From Pseudohongiella sp. (lineage in GTDB: Bacteria; Pseudomonadota; Gammaproteobacteria; Pseudomonadales; Pseudohongiellaceae), in contig JAUYSM010000073.1 of NCBI GenBank assembly GCA_030696315.1, positions 1-64,000 on the forward strand: a DNA stretch of 64,000 nt, read 5' to 3'. The notes under the pieces are model-generated. The model was not told where the DNA came from, did not search any database, and saw nothing but the letters and a program-made list of their open reading frames with translations. A program made the position numbers and the translations under genes. Within the stretch, counting starts at the first letter, position 1, and each line of letters begins with the position of its first letter. Of this stretch, positions 30,772 to 39,610 are shown piece after piece.

Positions 30772-30791
30772 TATAATGGCATAGTGCCATT
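30772..30791 (+). promoter_or_regulatory. TATAAT box overlapped by an inverted repeat
   Basis: TATAAT at 30772-30777 is a good -10 box pointing toward the HbpS-like gene, although no matching -35 hexamer is spaced correctly. It overlaps AATGGCA-TAG-TGCCATT (30775-30791), exact 7-bp arms around 3 bases. This is the layout of an operator that blocks RNA polymerase between two divergent genes. Confidence 0.45.
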
Positions 30792-30827
30792 AAATACAAG
30801 GCCACGATGGCACAAGGAGAAATAAAA

Positions 30828-31292
30828 ATGGTAAAGAAACTTCTGTCGGGAATCGCACTGATGTGCAGCCTGGGACTTTCAGGTGTTACTTCTGCGCAGG
30901 ACGCTCCTGCGCTGACCTACGAAATGGCTGAGCGGGCAATGGCGGCGGCGTTGGCCGAGTCTCGGGCCAATAACTGGAATCTTACTATCGTCATTGCTGA
31001 CGCAGCGGGTGTTCCGGTAATGATTCACCGCATGGATGGTGCCTCGGCACGTACCTATGACATCGCCTTGAGCAAAGCGCGGGTAGTGACGGCAACCGGT
31101 TTAGCCTCAGGGGAATATGGTCGCAGGTTGCAGGCGGGCGAAATTGCTGAGGTGGAAGGGGGGGTCACCTTTGCTGGCGGTGTCCCGGTCGTGTTGAATG
31201 GTGAGCGCATAGGCGCGATAACCTCAAGCGGTGCCCGGGGCATTGAGGATGAACAGGTGTCTTTGGCAGGCGCGGCTGCGATTGCGGATTAG
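30828..31292 (+). CDS. HbpS/GlcG-like (DUF336) exported protein
   Basis: A 154-residue protein with a Sec signal (KKLLSGIALMCSLGLSGVTSAQ) and a single Haem_degrading/DUF336 domain. Family segments are NLTIVIADAAGVPVMIHRMD, ARTYDIALSKARVVTATG and VTFAGGVPVVLNGERIGAI. Relatives include extracellular haem-binding HbpS and GlcG of glycolate loci. Whether this one binds haem cannot be told. ATG 30828 sits 7 nt after AAGGAGA; the ATG at 30807 lacks a ribosome site. Its stop faces the next gene across a terminator. Confidence 0.85.
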   Translation: MVKKLLSGIALMCSLGLSGVTSAQDAPALTYEMAERAMAAALAESRANNWNLTIVIADAAGVPVMIHRMDGASARTYDIALSKARVVTATGLASGEYGRRLQAGEIAEVEGGVTFAGGVPVVLNGERIGAITSSGARGIEDEQVSLAGAAAIAD

Positions 31293-31300
31293 TGATTCTG

Positions 31301-31348
31301 TAAAAAAGCACCCACTGTTTTGGACTCGATGTCATCGCAGTGGGCGCT
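31301..31348 (-). terminator. Terminator for the secreted-paralogue operon
   Basis: On the minus strand AGCGCCCACTG (from 31348) pairs with CAGTGGGTGCT (ending 31307), 10 of 11 bases, and is followed by six T residues (31306-31301). The first arm lies within the last codons of the 31332 gene. The loop contains a second small dyad, CGATGTCATCG. Confidence 0.75.
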
Positions 31349-32264
31349 GTTCGCCGCGTGATAAAACCCGCAATTTTAATTCGAAGTTTTCATCCGTTGT
31401 TTCCACTATGCTGAGAATGGCGATGAGATCGAGATTTTCAGCGGTGCTTTTAGTCCAATTTCCTCCTGCTGCGATATTGCCAGTCCATGCAGAATCCTGA
31501 GTCCAGCCCTGCTCATCAAGTTGTTCAGTTAAAAACGCATAGAGTCTGGCAATGTCCCAATCGATGGCTACCTGGCTTTGGGTTTCAAAATCGTTGGAAG
31601 AGCCGGAACTTCTGGACCCAGACATAAATGCTTGCCTCGGCTGGCCGAGAGGGCTGCCCGTTGGCGTTGGCAGTCGCAAGGTCGGCATGTGCTCTGCTAC
31701 ACCGCCAATCATGATGGCGCGCATACCGGGATTTTGAAGGCCTTGGCTGTTCTGTTGGGCACAGTCTGCTGTGCCGCGCGCCATCGTGTTGTTCTTGATC
31801 AGGCTGGCGACCGTGTGATCGGCGCCGGTCGCAATGCTGATCATCATAATGCCGTGATCGTCATGGCAGAGGTTCGAAGGTATGGCTTGAGGTGAGGCGC
31901 TGCCTGCAGGAACAAAACCTCTGGGTTGAACCATGGCTGAATCCGGGCGTTGCAGTTCCTGCCAGCCTTCGACCGCCAGTGTTGCGAGCAGTACTTGTCT
32001 GGTTTCTTCCGCGGCCATGTCTGATTGCAGCACAAGCCGCTGCATCACGCTCTGATCCAGACTGCCTAGTACCTTGACGCTGGCCGGGATTTCAAACTCA
32101 GGGAAACTTCCCATCACATCACTGTAGATGCCAACCGGCAGGGTATTGCCAATACTCAGCAGGGCTTTTGCCAGATCAAGCGGAATGGAGTCTACAAATT
32201 CAGTATCAGCGTGCGCAAATGCGCTCAGAAAAAACAGTGTTGCCAGTGGCAGTTTCCGTGTCAT
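31332..32264 (-). CDS. Secreted protein of unknown function, paralogue A
   Basis: A 310-residue protein with a Sec signal (KLPLATLFFLSAFAHA). I recognise no known family. It aligns along its length with the product of the gene 33 nt upstream. Shared stretches are GSLDQSVMQRLVLQSDM versus GSLDRGVAMTLILKSEL, LCHDDHGIMMISI versus FCHDQYGMMSIGS, and EQGWTQDSAWTGN versus EQGWKQDASWEGE. Two cysteines are conserved in both (in CHD and before QQN), a possible disulfide. ATG 32264 follows GGAG. It is the last gene before the terminator at 31301. Confidence 0.8.
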   Translation of the reverse strand: MTRKLPLATLFFLSAFAHADTEFVDSIPLDLAKALLSIGNTLPVGIYSDVMGSFPEFEIPASVKVLGSLDQSVMQRLVLQSDMAAEETRQVLLATLAVEGWQELQRPDSAMVQPRGFVPAGSASPQAIPSNLCHDDHGIMMISIATGADHTVASLIKNNTMARGTADCAQQNSQGLQNPGMRAIMIGGVAEHMPTLRLPTPTGSPLGQPRQAFMSGSRSSGSSNDFETQSQVAIDWDIARLYAFLTEQLDEQGWTQDSAWTGNIAAGGNWTKSTAENLDLIAILSIVETTDENFELKLRVLSRGEQRPLR

Positions 32265-32297
32265 GTGTATCTCCATGGTATCCAGCCGGTTTCAAAT

Positions 32298-33188
32298 TTA
32301 TTGGTTTCTGTAAGAAAGACGAAAGCGAAGATGGACGTTATCTTCCTCAATGCGTGTCATGTCCAGCAAACCATCAAGCTCGGTCTCGTCATCGTTGCGT
32401 TTGAGCCAGGTGCTGCCTGCGGTAAGTTCACCTTCCCATGATGCGTCCTGCTTCCAGCCCTGCTCAATCAGTTGATTGGCAAACCAGAGATTAATCTCGG
32501 CCATGCTCCAGTCCACATGCAGAGGGGATTGTGTTGTCATGATGTTGGATGAACTGGACATGCGGCTACCAAAGGGAGGTCTGAATCGCACGCCTCGATC
32601 TTCTGCGGGTAGTTCCAGAACAGGCATCTGCTCACCGAGTCCAGCCATGGGATTAGAATTGATCATCACTCCCTGACGTTGTTCATTCTGCTGGTTACAA
32701 GTCAACCCCGACATATTGGTACTATAGTTCCAATCCAGCGCAAGGCGATTGTAAACGCCTTGTCGATTTCGTGAGCCGATAGACATCATGCCGTACTGGT
32801 CGTGACAAAATTGATTGCTTGAAATGCGTGCTTGAAAAGGTGAGGTATTCCCGACAAAGCCGCCACGTTGTTGTGATTGGCGAGATTCCAGAGTGGTCCA
32901 ATTTGACGCTGTCATTGCCGTGCGGACAATTTCTTCCATGATCTGCGTGGATAGTTCGGATTTAAGGATCAGCGTCATTGCCACACCCCGGTCAAGACTG
33001 CCTTCAGTCGTTATGGTTTCGGGCAGAGCAATGTTGGGAAATCCATCCGGGAGATCGATGTAGATATGCCCCCCCGCCAGGTCTTCCGCCAATTGCCGCG
33101 GAATGCTGTCGCGTTCGGGTGGCACCTGTACAGCGCACGCTGCCAGTACGGGTGCAATCCACAACAGTTTTATGTTGCGTGGTGTCAT
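32298..33188 (-). CDS. Lipoprotein of unknown function, paralogue B
   Basis: A 296-residue protein starting at ATG 33188, 6 nt after a strong AGGAGG; a longer frame to 33314 overlaps the upstream gene and is rejected. The N terminus ends in the lipobox LAAC, so it is a lipoprotein, with V-Q after the modified Cys. The body is homologous to the gene at 31332: conserved IPRQLAEDL, GSLDRG, FCHDQYGMMS, EQMPVLELP and the C-terminal VDWSMAEINLW to EQGWKQDASWEGELTAG region. No known domain is recognised. One paralogue is lipid-anchored and the other soluble, which suggests a two-part envelope function. Confidence 0.8.
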   Translation of the reverse strand: MTPRNIKLLWIAPVLAACAVQVPPERDSIPRQLAEDLAGGHIYIDLPDGFPNIALPETITTEGSLDRGVAMTLILKSELSTQIMEEIVRTAMTASNWTTLESRQSQQRGGFVGNTSPFQARISSNQFCHDQYGMMSIGSRNRQGVYNRLALDWNYSTNMSGLTCNQQNEQRQGVMINSNPMAGLGEQMPVLELPAEDRGVRFRPPFGSRMSSSSNIMTTQSPLHVDWSMAEINLWFANQLIEQGWKQDASWEGELTAGSTWLKRNDDETELDGLLDMTRIEEDNVHLRFRLSYRNQ

Positions 33189-33259
33189 GTTCAGCCTCCT
33201 TGTAAACAAAACCTGTAGAGAGATTAAACGTCCAGCGTCCGTGAGTCCAGTCTGAAATT

Positions 33260-34168
33260 TTAATGGCGGGGCCAGTCTGGCGGAACAACAAATATGCGAT
33301 CTACTTCTTTCCACATACCGTTGATGCGATCTTGCTGCAATTCCGCAAATAGTCTGGGTGTCTGTGTGTGTTCAATTTCCGATAAAGCCTGGGTGAGCAC
33401 GTATCTATCCGGTGTGCTCGTTTGAATCCATGGTCCCAGCCAATGCGGTTTTATCAGTGGTACCCATGCGCTGGTGTCGATGTCGTGTATCTTGTCCAGA
33501 GATAACCACTGACCTTGCAGATGACGTGCCGGGCAGCTGGCGGGTGTTGCCATCCCATGTTCCTGAATTCGCGGATAAAACAAATAACCCGGCATAAACA
33601 CGCGACTTACAGCTGGTGCCTCAAGGCCATGTTGCGCCAACAAGTCCAGGCTCTGTGGTAGCAGACCGCGCTGGCGCTGTAGTCCGAGCATACGGGCAGT
33701 TTTGATGTCGAGGCGGTCGCGCGGGTTGGGGCCATACCAGCCAGGTGATTGGTCCGCGCTGCCTGGATAACCCAGATAAAACTTGATGGCGATTTCGTGA
33801 TGCTCAACGACATTATTGTGCGGATTGCGTACCAAAAAATCGAGTTCGCCCAGCGTTGTGCCGCCCACACGAATCGGAAAATTTCTGGCCAATATCGTCC
33901 AGCCTGACAAATCGGTGATGAGGCAGGCGTATAACGACTCGACATAATAGCCAAGCCGGTAGTGGGGGGGCGAATTGAGGGCATCAGGGCGGTTCGTAGG
34001 GTGTGTGTCCCAAGCCTGAAGGATAGCGAGATAGTTCTCGGGCAGATATCTTGCGGGCTCGAAGACACTCGCGTGTTGTATCAGCTGGGGAGCACGGCAT
34101 AACCAGGCCAGGTGACGCACCGCCGGAGTTTGAAACTGATGCAGATCAAGCGCATCCGGAGCAGCCAT
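33260..34168 (-). CDS. DUF1853 family protein
   Basis: A 302-residue cytoplasmic protein. The features RLGYYVESLYACLI, TTLGELDFLVRN and HEIAIKFYLGYPG match DUF1853, whose E-L-D and E-x-A-x-K residues recall PD-(D/E)XK nuclease-like cores. Function is not established. It lies between the DUF2200 gene (43 nt upstream) and the lipoprotein gene (71 nt downstream) on the same strand. Confidence 0.8.
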   Translation of the reverse strand: MAAPDALDLHQFQTPAVRHLAWLCRAPQLIQHASVFEPARYLPENYLAILQAWDTHPTNRPDALNSPPHYRLGYYVESLYACLITDLSGWTILARNFPIRVGGTTLGELDFLVRNPHNNVVEHHEIAIKFYLGYPGSADQSPGWYGPNPRDRLDIKTARMLGLQRQRGLLPQSLDLLAQHGLEAPAVSRVFMPGYLFYPRIQEHGMATPASCPARHLQGQWLSLDKIHDIDTSAWVPLIKPHWLGPWIQTSTPDRYVLTQALSEIEHTQTPRLFAELQQDRINGMWKEVDRIFVVPPDWPRH

Positions 34169-34211
34169 CAGTTATACCCGTTACTGACTTGCCAACGGTG
34201 TATTGCGGCAA

Positions 34212-34559
34212 TCATGTGCGCAGAATCTTTGCCATTGTTTTGCCTTTGGCCAGTTCATCCACAAGCTTGTCCAGCCAACGGATTTTTTGCATCAACGGGT
34301 CTTCAATTGCATCGACCTGAACACCACACACCTTGCCGGTGATCAGCGTACAGTTGGGATTCATCGCCGGCGCTTGTGCAAAAAACGTGGTGAAGTCCGT
34401 GGCCAGCTCCAATTGTTGTTGCAGGCCGGCCTGGTCGTAACCGGTCAGCCAACAGATGATGGTGTCAACGTCCTCTTTAGTGCGGCCTTTGCGTTCCGCT
34501 TTCTGCACGTACATCGGGTAGACCTTTGCAAAGGCCATGGAAAAGATGCGGTGTGTCAT
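34212..34559 (-). CDS. DUF2200 family protein
   Basis: A 115-residue cytoplasmic protein matching DUF2200 throughout: [33 protein letters not shown], and C-terminal [16 protein letters not shown]. The length is typical. Function unknown. ATG 34559 lies 12 nt after GGAGG; TTG 34568 would be too close to it. Confidence 0.85.
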   Translation of the reverse strand: MTHRIFSMAFAKVYPMYVQKAERKGRTKEDVDTIICWLTGYDQAGLQQQLELATDFTTFFAQAPAMNPNCTLITGKVCGVQVDAIEDPLMQKIRWLDKLVDELAKGKTMAKILRT

Positions 34560-34622
34560 GAGCGTCAAATGCCTCCAAGCGTCAGGCGTGTTTACTTATC
34601 TATTTTTAGAGATCTGAGCCGC

Positions 34623-36071
34623 TTACTGCCGCTCAGCTATAAACTGGATATTACCCAACCGGATATGAATGCCGCTGATCTCACCTGAATCTGTGATTCG
34701 GAAGTTGTAACGTACATCATCCTCCTGCAGATAAAACTCGGTATCACTCAGCGGGTGAAGTTTAAAACGGGTGCTGTTCAACTCGCGATACAACTGGCCA
34801 TCTTCGACTGACACTTTGATAACACCCGCGAGTGTGGAGCTGTACATGCCCTCATAGCTTTGCAGTACGTTGGCAGCTACCTGAACTTGTGGAATTAAAG
34901 TTGAGTAGTCTACGTCTGATTCATCCAGCGCGGCGCGGGCCATCATATTGCCGGGATTTTTCTGTAAAGCGAGCAGGTAAAAGTGTGTCGACTGCTCCTG
35001 ATCGCCACTTGCACGCAGTGCGTCCGCGAGGAAGCTGTAAAAGCCTGATGGCGTAGTATCTGTCTCCGCCGGTTGCGTCAGCAGAGTTGTCGCTGAGGCA
35101 AGATCTCCGTCGCGTATCATATTGCCCAGCAGAGAACCCTGCGTCGTGACAGGAATGCCTCTGCGTGTCCCGTAACGCTGGTCGCCAAAGGCATGAAACT
35201 GCTTGACTGCCTCCAGGCCGTATTGCGAGTAGACGTCGTAGGGATTACGTAGTGCCCAATTGGCAAACACAAACTCCAGTCCCTGATACGTGCTGCGATG
35301 CGGCACGGTACCATGTGTTTCCAGCGGCATGTGGTCAAACTGCCACAGAAAATCCTGCGGAGTGGCTGCGTCCAGCACTCCCGACAATTTGCGAGTGCCA
35401 CCCAGCAGCGGACCACCTTCATTGCCAACCGTCATATACAGACTGACTGGTAGTTGTGCGGTTGACGAAAAAAATTCTTCGGCCTGATCGACCAGACCCT
35501 GATCGTCCCACCACATGCTGGGGCTGATGGCTATGTAGGCATTGAACAATTCCGGGCGAGAGATCAAGGTGTGGACAGCAAACAGCCCGCCCAGAGAATG
35601 ACCAATCAGTACATTGTAAGGATGTGTGCGGTAGTTCTCCTCAACCCAAGGCATCAGGTCTTCAGCAAAAAAACGCTGGAAATTTTCTGCGCCACCATGG
35701 TTTGGGTAGTTTTGCTGTTCACCGGATTCTTCTGAGGGAGGTGTCATGTCCCGTGTGCGGTCCGTATTGTTGACAGCGATGACAATCATTTCCGGTATAA
35801 ATTCGTTTGTCGCCAGAAAGCGTGTAAGGCCGGTGGTGTAGTGGAAGTGGTCAGAACCATCCAGTACATAAAGTACGGGGTAGTGTTCATCCCCCAATTG
35901 ATAACTGTCGGGCAGCCCAACAATAACGCTGCGTTGTTCATCCAGCACAGTAGACTCAATAGTCAGTTGCTCGCCGATGGTGATGGGGGTGCCAGAGGGT
36001 TGTGTATGGGCCGGGGTGGTCAACGTGAGGCATACGAGAGTCGCCAGAAAGTACGCATTGTTTTTATTCAT
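34623..36071 (-). CDS. Exported alpha/beta-hydrolase, enterochelin esterase/IroE-like
   Basis: A 482-residue protein with a Sec signal (LATLVCLTLTTPAHT). Residues about 35-290 form a putative esterase domain with YPVLYVLDGSDHF and the nucleophile elbow GHS159LGG. HGTVPHRSTYQGLEF probably carries the catalytic His. A C-terminal extension of about 190 residues contains a short helical repeat region and a DUF3471-like beta segment. Related enzymes hydrolyse siderophore or other ester bonds in the periplasm; the substrate here is not known. It lies 98 nt after another exported serine hydrolase gene on the same strand. Confidence 0.85.
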   Translation of the reverse strand: MNKNNAYFLATLVCLTLTTPAHTQPSGTPITIGEQLTIESTVLDEQRSVIVGLPDSYQLGDEHYPVLYVLDGSDHFHYTTGLTRFLATNEFIPEMIVIAVNNTDRTRDMTPPSEESGEQQNYPNHGGAENFQRFFAEDLMPWVEENYRTHPYNVLIGHSLGGLFAVHTLISRPELFNAYIAISPSMWWDDQGLVDQAEEFFSSTAQLPVSLYMTVGNEGGPLLGGTRKLSGVLDAATPQDFLWQFDHMPLETHGTVPHRSTYQGLEFVFANWALRNPYDVYSQYGLEAVKQFHAFGDQRYGTRRGIPVTTQGSLLGNMIRDGDLASATTLLTQPAETDTTPSGFYSFLADALRASGDQEQSTHFYLLALQKNPGNMMARAALDESDVDYSTLIPQVQVAANVLQSYEGMYSSTLAGVIKVSVEDGQLYRELNSTRFKLHPLSDTEFYLQEDDVRYNFRITDSGEISGIHIRLGNIQFIAERQ

Positions 36072-36169
36072 GGTGCGAGTCCTTTTATTGATTTAAATCC
36101 GTGTTGCAGTCGTTGTTTTTACATACTTGCAGCCAGTTACCTGGTCGTCTGATGTATTGTCCGTACTAC

Positions 36170-37357
36170 TTACCGTCGCACCGGCTGATCAAGTGAATCC
36201 CACGAATAGGCCGCTTGGATTCTGCGCCCCAACTCGCTGATCAGCAATGATCCCTGCGACGAATTTGTCATCACCACATATCCATAACCTTTGGTTTTAT
36301 GGGCGGCCATGTTAGCGCGGAAACCATGGTTCGAACCGCCATGACCAAAATACCAGCCTTCACCGTGTTTGGTGATGGTATATCCAACCGCATGTGGGCC
36401 GACACCAACAGGGCTCATCATCTGCTCAGTGGATGTTGCTGTCAGCACTATATTTGACTCTCCGCGAAGAGAAAGTTGCGATTCAATTAAAAATATTGCC
36501 AGATCAGTGGGCGTTGTCCATAAACCCGCCGCTGCCAACTCTGGATATACGTTCCATTTATGGCGCTCTACTATGCCCGATTGCGTATGTGCACGCGCAG
36601 CATTGATATCCAGTTCGGCAGAGAGCGGTTGCGCAAAAGTGCTGTTTGTCATGCCCAACGGTTCAAGCACGTTTTGCATGAGAATTACATCGTACGGCAG
36701 CTTGTAAATGTCGATCAATGCAAGTTGCAGAATTGTGCTACCGCCACCGGAATAGTGGTAAGCCGATCCGGGTGGTCTGGCCATACGGACTGCGCGTGTT
36801 TTAGCAGGCTCTTCTCCATCCAGAATCTGAACCAGCGTTGGAATCTGATCATCAGGTTCGTAGCCGGGAAAACCCAAACCGTCTCCAAGGCCCGATATGT
36901 GACTGGCTAACATCTTTGCTGTCACCACAGAGTTTTGTGTGTACTCGCTATGTGGTATTTCCCAGCTGCTCAGGTAGTGATTGATATTGGTATCAATATC
37001 AATCAAGCCGTCCTCGGCAGCATTTAACAACGCCATAGCATTTACTGCTTTACTGATGGACGCTGCCTGAAACTTGGTGTTGATATCAACAGGTTTGCCA
37101 GTGTGTTTATCTGCTATTCCATACGCTTTTGCCCAGTGAATTCTAAAATCCTTGATGACTGCGATGCTGACACCCGGTACATCGAGTTCTTGCAGCAGCT
37201 CGTCAATGGTGAAGTCACCAAGCCGCTCACTGGATTGAGTTTGTATGCCCTGAATCGCCTGAATGTAATCGCTGGGTTCATCCTGAGCTGATGTCAAGTG
37301 ACAAGGAAGGTATGCAAGGACAAATAATGCGGTGGCATGCAGCGAGCGAACTTTCAT
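36170..37357 (-). CDS. Exported serine hydrolase, class C beta-lactamase-like
   Basis: A 395-residue protein with a Sec signal ending near LTSAQ. It has the penicillin-binding-protein fold motifs S100-I-S-K103, Y202-S-G (in place of YxN) and HGG near residue 355 (in place of KTG). This pattern fits the esterase/D-aminopeptidase branch of the family more than true antibiotic-hydrolysing enzymes, so resistance should not be assumed. It is divergent from the MacA-like gene across 242 bp containing several dyads. Confidence 0.85.
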   Translation of the reverse strand: MKVRSLHATALFVLAYLPCHLTSAQDEPSDYIQAIQGIQTQSSERLGDFTIDELLQELDVPGVSIAVIKDFRIHWAKAYGIADKHTGKPVDINTKFQAASISKAVNAMALLNAAEDGLIDIDTNINHYLSSWEIPHSEYTQNSVVTAKMLASHISGLGDGLGFPGYEPDDQIPTLVQILDGEEPAKTRAVRMARPPGSAYHYSGGGSTILQLALIDIYKLPYDVILMQNVLEPLGMTNSTFAQPLSAELDINAARAHTQSGIVERHKWNVYPELAAAGLWTTPTDLAIFLIESQLSLRGESNIVLTATSTEQMMSPVGVGPHAVGYTITKHGEGWYFGHGGSNHGFRANMAAHKTKGYGYVVMTNSSQGSLLISELGRRIQAAYSWDSLDQPVRR

Positions 37358-37399
37358 GATGCATCGTCCTGTTCTGGATTATTGTTTGACCGGCACAAA

Positions 37400-37416
37400 A
37401 AGGTTGTTTCAACCTT
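37400..37416. repeat. Perfect dyad between the hydrolase and macA-like genes
   Basis: AAGGTTG-TTT-CAACCTT, exact 7-bp arms. It could be a regulator site for either divergent gene. Confidence 0.4.
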
Positions 37417-37461
37417 ACTTGAGTTTCGCCTCAATTTCACTAGTGTCAGTGATGCCCGATA

Positions 37462-37477
37462 TTCCCGGAATTGGGAA
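37462..37477. promoter_or_regulatory. Candidate enhancer site for the sigma-54 regulator
   Basis: TTCCC-GGAATT-GGGAA inverted repeat, about 100 bp upstream of the sigma-54-like promoter at 37572, a usual distance for an NtrC-type activator. A related GGGAAA half-site lies at 37506. Assignment is inference. Confidence 0.4.
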
Positions 37478-37571
37478 AATGGTGACAAAACCAAGTGCCA
37501 AAATCGGGAAAGCTGCTGCCTCCAAAGCTGCTGGGATTAGAAATATTCATATAAAACGGTGAGTTAAATAA

Positions 37572-37588
37572 TTGGCACGAAACTTGTT
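37572..37588 (+). promoter_or_regulatory. Sigma-54 (-24/-12) promoter-like element
   Basis: TTGGCACGAAACTTGTT matches the RpoN consensus at the GG (-24) element and TTG of the -12 element, with GG and the -12 G separated by the required 10 bases; the -12 dinucleotide is GT in place of GC. It lies just before the macA-like start at 37600, and a sigma-54-dependent regulator is encoded in the same cluster. Confidence 0.6.
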
Positions 37589-37599
37589 CCTGCAACCGT

Positions 37600-38856
37600 A
37601 TGGACATTATCAAAACCCCAATAAAAACCCCTCTGTGGCGTCGCTTCTGGTATGCGCCATTGCTGGCAGCAGCGCTCGGTGCTGCGTTACTCATGGGTGG
37701 AAAATACCGCAATGTTTCTTATCTGGTCGCAGAAGAGTCTATTCTGATTGACACAGTAACAGCCGGTGAATTGTTGGTGTCCGTTCGCGGTTATGGGCAG
37801 CTCAGCTCTCGCGACGTGGTTTGGATAGGTGCCGAAACGCAGGGTCGGGTTAGTCGCATACTTGCCAAGCCGGGCGATCCTGTTAACGCGGGTGACGTGC
37901 TGGTCGAGTTGGTCAATCCGCAACTTTTGCAAGACTTGCGGGACGCTGATCTGGAATTTTCTGCACAGCGAGCGGACATGCGTGCCAGCGAAGTAGCTCG
38001 TGAAACCGGATTGCTGGATTTACAGGCTGAGGCAGCAAGTGCTGAGATCGACTACCAGACGGCGAAGATGGATCTGGATGCCAAAACCGAATTGTTGTCA
38101 CAGGGTTTGCAAGTTATTTCAAGGCTCGACTACGAGCGCACACAACTGTCTGTGCAAAAATTCAGGCAGCGCTGGGATCTGCAGCAGCGGCGTGTGACCC
38201 AGATTGAACAATCCATGCAAGCTAATCGTGAGGCTGAACAGGCGCGATTGTTGCAAACTGAGAACGAGCTACAGAAAATTCGTGATCTGGTCACCAATCT
38301 GTCAGTCGTGGCCAGTGTTGGCGGGATCGTGCAGGAAATGACACTGCAGCTCGGACAGCAGGTTGGGCCTGATCAAAACATCACCCGTATCGCGCGGCCT
38401 GACCAATTAGTCGCCGACGTGCAGATACAGGAATTGCAAGTAAACGATATTATTATTGGTATGCCTGCGACTGTAGACACACGAACCAGCAAAATTCATG
38501 GCAAGGTGTCGCGTATCGACCCCGCTGTAGTTGATGGTTCTGTGCTGGTAGAAATTGAACTTGAAGGGCCTCTGCCTCAGGAAGTGCGCCCGGAGCTCAA
38601 TATCGAAGCGAACATCAACATCACCTCCATCCCTGATACTTTATCGGTGCGCCGCCCGGTATTCGCGCGCCCCAACAGTCAGTCGACAGTTTACAGACTC
38701 AATGCCGCGGGCGACATTGCTGAGCAGGTCACTGTGCGCTACGGCGCGGCATCAACCAATGTTATAGAAGTCCTTGAGGGGCTGGGTGTCGGCGATCGCA
38801 TTATTGTGTCGGATCCGGACAGCTTTAATACCCACGAACGCATATTAATCCGATAG
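37600..38856 (+). CDS. Periplasmic adaptor subunit, MacA/HlyD family
   Basis: A 418-residue membrane-fusion protein with one N-terminal membrane anchor (about residues 12-32). A lipoyl/barrel-sandwich half follows (VWIGAETQGRVSRILAKPGD). A long alpha-hairpin coiled coil spans about 115-235, and the second half-lipoyl and beta-barrel segments come after it. It links an inner-membrane ABC transporter to an outer-membrane channel. The ATG has no ribosome site, and the sigma-54 promoter above would start transcription almost at the codon. It is the first gene of an apparent five-gene unit: adaptor, ATPase, permease, regulator, kinase. Confidence 0.88.
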   Translation: MDIIKTPIKTPLWRRFWYAPLLAAALGAALLMGGKYRNVSYLVAEESILIDTVTAGELLVSVRGYGQLSSRDVVWIGAETQGRVSRILAKPGDPVNAGDVLVELVNPQLLQDLRDADLEFSAQRADMRASEVARETGLLDLQAEAASAEIDYQTAKMDLDAKTELLSQGLQVISRLDYERTQLSVQKFRQRWDLQQRRVTQIEQSMQANREAEQARLLQTENELQKIRDLVTNLSVVASVGGIVQEMTLQLGQQVGPDQNITRIARPDQLVADVQIQELQVNDIIIGMPATVDTRTSKIHGKVSRIDPAVVDGSVLVEIELEGPLPQEVRPELNIEANINITSIPDTLSVRRPVFARPNSQSTVYRLNAAGDIAEQVTVRYGAASTNVIEVLEGLGVGDRIIVSDPDSFNTHERILIR

Positions 38857-38865
38857 GAACACATC

Positions 38866-39594
38866 ATGTCAGAAACCAATCTCATCGAACTGAAAGGCGT
38901 CAGCAAGATCTATTCTATCGACACGTTGGAAACCCATGCCCTGCGCAATATCAACTTGAAAATTAAAAAAGGTGAATTCGTTTCAATCGCGGGCGCATCA
39001 GGTTGCGGAAAGTCGACACTGCTGTCGATCATTGGGCTGCTGGATGTAGCAAGTTCCGGGCAGTATTTTCTCGCTGGTCATGATGTATCGAGTCTGGATC
39101 GCGACGAGCGGGCACGACTGCGAAACAAAGAGATTGGTTTTGTATTTCAATCATTTAATCTCATCAGTGATCTGACTGTGTATGAAAACATTGAACTGCC
39201 GCTGACTTACCGGACAGATCTCACTGACAAACAGATCAAGGACATCGTGCTGCAGTCCTTGGAAACCGTTGACATGAGTTCGCGCAAAAATCACTTCCCG
39301 TCTCAGCTCTCCGGTGGTCAGCAGCAACGTGTTGCGGTTGCGCGTGCAATTGGTGGCAAGCCATCGATGATTCTGGCGGATGAACCCTGCGGCAATCTGG
39401 ACTCAAAAAATGCTGAGTCTGTGATGCGCTTGCTGGAAAAATTGCACGAGGAAGGCACCACAATTTGTATGGTGACACACGACCCAAAGTCAGCAAAGCG
39501 TGCTGATCGTTATGTGGAATTGTTTGATGGGCAGATTGTTCTGGATCAGTTCATCGCGGCGAATACGCTTGCCAGTCAAGCGATCACACTCTAA
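38866..39594 (+). CDS. ABC transporter ATP-binding protein, MacB/LolD type
   Basis: A 242-residue ATPase with Walker A GASGCGKST, signature LSGGQQQRVAVARAI, Walker B MILADEPCGNLD (Cys where Thr is usual) and the H-loop in CMVTHDPKSAKRAD. It begins 9 nt after the adaptor stop and works with the FtsX-type permease that follows, forming a MacAB-like mechanotransmission exporter. Confidence 0.92.
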   Translation: MSETNLIELKGVSKIYSIDTLETHALRNINLKIKKGEFVSIAGASGCGKSTLLSIIGLLDVASSGQYFLAGHDVSSLDRDERARLRNKEIGFVFQSFNLISDLTVYENIELPLTYRTDLTDKQIKDIVLQSLETVDMSSRKNHFPSQLSGGQQQRVAVARAIGGKPSMILADEPCGNLDSKNAESVMRLLEKLHEEGTTICMVTHDPKSAKRADRYVELFDGQIVLDQFIAANTLASQAITL

Positions 39595-39610
39595 TTCAGG
39601 GGGCAATGTC

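Noticed and set aside
33189..33314. Extended N terminus of the LAAC lipoprotein
   Set aside because: It overlaps the DUF1853 gene and would bury the lipobox; AGGAGG favours ATG 33188.
36170..37357. Reading the serine hydrolase as an antibiotic-resistance beta-lactamase
   Set aside because: The YxN and KTG motifs are replaced by YSG and HGG, more typical of esterase or peptidase relatives; resistance is not supported.
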